36,346 nucleotides of DNA, from NCBI GenBank assembly GCA_028282505.1, contig JANQHV010000068.1:1-36346 (forward strand), written 5' to 3'. Source of the stretch: SAR324 cluster bacterium. Its GTDB lineage: Bacteria > SAR324 > NAC60-12. The first letter of the stretch is position 1. Every line of letters begins with the position of its first letter. Positions 35,401-36,346 of the stretch are shown here, piece by piece. The notes beneath the pieces are model-generated. The model worked only from the letters and a program-made list of their open reading frames with translations, was not told the origin of the DNA and searched no databases. A program made the translations under genes and the position numbers.

Positions 35401-36346
35401 TGTATAAAAAAATGGTGATGGCAGGTGCTACTTATATTTCCATGACATTAGCTGCTGTGGAATTAATGTTTGAGAACAAGCAGTGTGTGTTAGAAGATGT
35501 GTTGTTTTCTCATGCTTTGGTCATTCCTGAAGAAAAGGACTGTCCTGTTCAATTGCTCATTACGCCTGAGGCACAAAAAGGAGGAGAATTCAAACTCATC
35601 AGTGTGGATGTTGATTCATCAGCACAACAACCCACCTGGACACTGCATACGTCAGGAAAGATCCTGATAGAGGAAATACCTCCCCATCCTGATTCTGTGC
35701 CTGTCCAACAGATATGGGAACGGTGCACTCGAGAAATCGATGCTGCTGAAATTTATGAAATTCGACGCCAGCGTCATGTGGAATTAGGGGAAAGTTTCCG
35801 TTGGTTGGAACAGATGAGACGGGGAGAGGGAGAAGCAATCTGTCAGATAAAAATTCCTGCCATGTTTGACCACAAAGAAGTCGCAGAGCTGCACCCAGGG
35901 TTGTTGGAAACCAGCTTTACGGCATTAGCCATTGCCATTACGACAGATGTTTCAGACACATGGGTGCCTTTTCGGATAGAAAAAATTTGTTTCTATCACA
36001 CTCCTGCCACAACATCCCTATGGGCCTATGCTGCTTTGAAACCAAGAGAAAACATGGCAGAGGATCATCGGATTGGGGATATCCAATTGTTTGACGAAAC
36101 AGGAAAGGTTTTTGTGGAATTTATTGGTTTTGAGGTGGGAAAAGCCAATTTAGAGGCTCTATTGCGAGCAGATACGCAGGAATGGTTATACCAGGCAACA
36201 TGGGTGTCTAGCACACTTTCATCCAAGCAGGTTGCTGTAAAAAAAGGGGGGCTGTGGTTGATCTTTATAGATGCCGGCGAAGTTGGTAATCAATTGGCCA
36301 ATCAACTGAAAGAGAAGGAACAAGATTGTATTTTAGTATCTGTCGA
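32433..36346 (+). CDS. type I PKS, KS-AT-DH-(KR), truncated by the right window edge
   Basis: An open frame of at least 1304 residues with no stop before the edge. A coiled-coil docking helix (1-36) precedes KS: DTACSSSL with Cys211, EAHGSGT with His346 and NFGHLEP with His385, the complete triad. AT follows (GHSMGEF, Ser683), with YSSH (783-786) at the position that is HAFH in malonyl-specific and YASH in methylmalonyl-specific domains. Next is a DH-like double hotdog (about 956-1230). Its first motif is DHLLYKKMVMAG (His988 present, the usual glycine and proline absent), and the second reads HPGLLET with Glu1159 where aspartate is usual. The last residues (EWLYQATW...LWLIFIDA) match the structural half of a ketoreductase and resemble the same region of the preceding protein, so KR and ACP should follow. 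The start overlaps the previous gene. The N-terminal helix would dock to its acidic tail. Confidence 0.93.
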   Translation, partial: MSKNKGTHSANVERMKRALQALEKMQARVDELEGAQREPIAIIGMGCRFPGESDSPDAYWQLLKNGVDAITEVPADRWNLEAYYDQDPDTPGKTYARYGGFFGPVERFDANFFGIAPREANSLDPQQRLVLEVGWEALEHANQVPEQLFGSLTGVFIGVLSFEHALAMLEKEKISHTDVYFTTGGSLAGIAGRLSYTLSIIGPSMVVDTACSSSLVAIHLACQSLRNGECNMALAGGVNLLLIPQWTISFSKGRVLAPDGRCKSFDAAADGYVRGDGCGILVLKRLSDAIADGDQIHALIRGSAVNQDGASGGLTVPSGISQEKVIRQALANGGIEPDQVSYIEAHGSGTPLGDPIEVSALGKVFCQNPRPFPLTIGSVKTNFGHLEPAAGVAGLIKTVLALKHQKIPPNLHFKTPNPRIPWDQLSLEVPVELKEWPERESSRMAGVSGFGVTGTNAHIVLEEFLPASHELECRTTRTGMPDHTNCNAGPQEPERPLHILTLSAKTEEALRQLAERYSNLLDKQKDIPLADLCFTANTKRSHFKHRLGVVSSSCSELQEELAAFSSGEEISNFVQQSPEGPYSPKIAFLFSGQGGHYINMGSQLYETHPLFRQTLEHCDAILQPLLEKPLLDVMFPSQSSERPETEDLESTVYTQPAMFALEYALAKLLLSWGVKPVAVMGHSMGEFVAACIAGVFSLEDGLKLVAERGRLIASLPPNGEMVAVQAGEDQVAEVLRPYAGAVCIAAINSPANTVISGQSQAVDEVCGHLEAKGIKTTRLNIPYSSHSSLVEPVMADFQKVTDTVTYSAPNMQLVSNVTGEFVTDDVATSEYWVRHLRQPVRFTSGIETLHQQGYNVFVEIGPKPTLLGMARQCLPENAGVWLPCLREGEGWEQLLKSVGELYVRKIPVDWTRFDQDYRRYPVELPTYPFQQEHYWLDTNVPDVRQGATSSVVSRLHPLIDKKVQSPLLRETVFETNFNPNVVPLLKDHLLYKKMVMAGATYISMTLAAVELMFENKQCVLEDVLFSHALVIPEEKDCPVQLLITPEAQKGGEFKLISVDVDSSAQQPTWTLHTSGKILIEEIPPHPDSVPVQQIWERCTREIDAAEIYEIRRQRHVELGESFRWLEQMRRGEGEAICQIKIPAMFDHKEVAELHPGLLETSFTALAIAITTDVSDTWVPFRIEKICFYHTPATTSLWAYAALKPRENMAEDHRIGDIQLFDETGKVFVEFIGFEVGKANLEALLRADTQEWLYQATWVSSTLSSKQVAVKKGGLWLIFIDAGEVGNQLANQLKEKEQDCILVSV
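33837..33902 (+). repeat. three 22-bp tandem repeats inside the PKS gene
   Basis: Units at 33837-33858, 33859-33880 and 33881-33902 share the core GAACTGGAATGCCGGACC, with a single mismatch in the third copy (33890). The unit is not a multiple of three, so each copy is read in a different frame (residues 469-490, in the linker after KS). Three copies together keep the frame. Gain or loss of one copy would truncate the PKS. Confidence 0.9.

Overview
The window is most of a large hybrid polyketide/non-ribosomal-peptide (PKS/NRPS) gene cluster on the + strand, cut in two by an island of defence-like and mobile genes. There are no rRNA, tRNA or housekeeping genes, so the host cannot be named. Moderate-to-low GC by eye, Gram-negative-style intergenic repeats, a REP-associated transposase, Rpn/Uma2 nucleases and a bacterial NLR would fit a large-genome environmental bacterium, for example of the deltaproteobacterial (Desulfobacterota) type. 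That is inference only.

Layout. 1-492: non-coding, repeat remnants and a sigma70-like promoter. 493-10218: NRPS with domains ACP-aminotransferase-C-A(Gly)-PCP-C-A(Val-like)-PCP-C. 10417-16044: NRPS half-C-A(Thr)-PCP-E whose A domain is interrupted between core motifs A2 and A3 by about 555 residues holding a radical SAM domain followed by a cobalamin-binding-like domain. 16323-18017: a separate B12-binding radical SAM enzyme. 18080-21319: NRPS C-A(Asn)-PCP with a degenerate condensation motif. 21609-24638: DUF4062-NACHT-leucine-rich-repeat protein. 25628-24699, 26356-25697 and 27284-26415 (minus strand): Rpn-type nuclease, EcsC-family protein and Uma2-type nuclease. 27632-28324: REP-associated (Y1) transposase between short inverted repeats. 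28325-28687: a non-coding MITE-like element. 28688-32446: acyl-ligase-KR-ACP starter PKS. 32433 to the right edge: KS-AT-DH-(KR) PKS, incomplete.

How the genes may work together (inference). The acyl ligase activates a carboxylic-acid starter, the KR in the same protein could reduce a keto group on it, and the PKS extends it. The N-terminal ACP-aminotransferase of the first NRPS could turn a beta-keto acyl chain into a beta-amino acyl chain, as in iturin/mycosubtilin synthetases. The NRPS proteins would then add Gly, a Val-like residue, D-Thr (possibly altered by the embedded radical SAM unit) and Asn. No thioesterase or terminal reductase is present, and the last PKS is cut off, so the assembly line continues outside the window.

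The most unusual element is the radical SAM/B12 unit inside the Thr-specific A domain. Its domain order (radical SAM, then B12) is the reverse of the usual one, which suggests a circularly permuted enzyme inserted into an adenylation domain. A second, conventionally ordered B12 radical SAM enzyme is the next gene. Other oddities are the HPVVCDA condensation motif, a 22-bp tandem repeat read in all three frames inside the PKS, and near-identical 38-bp repeats ahead of two biosynthetic genes.
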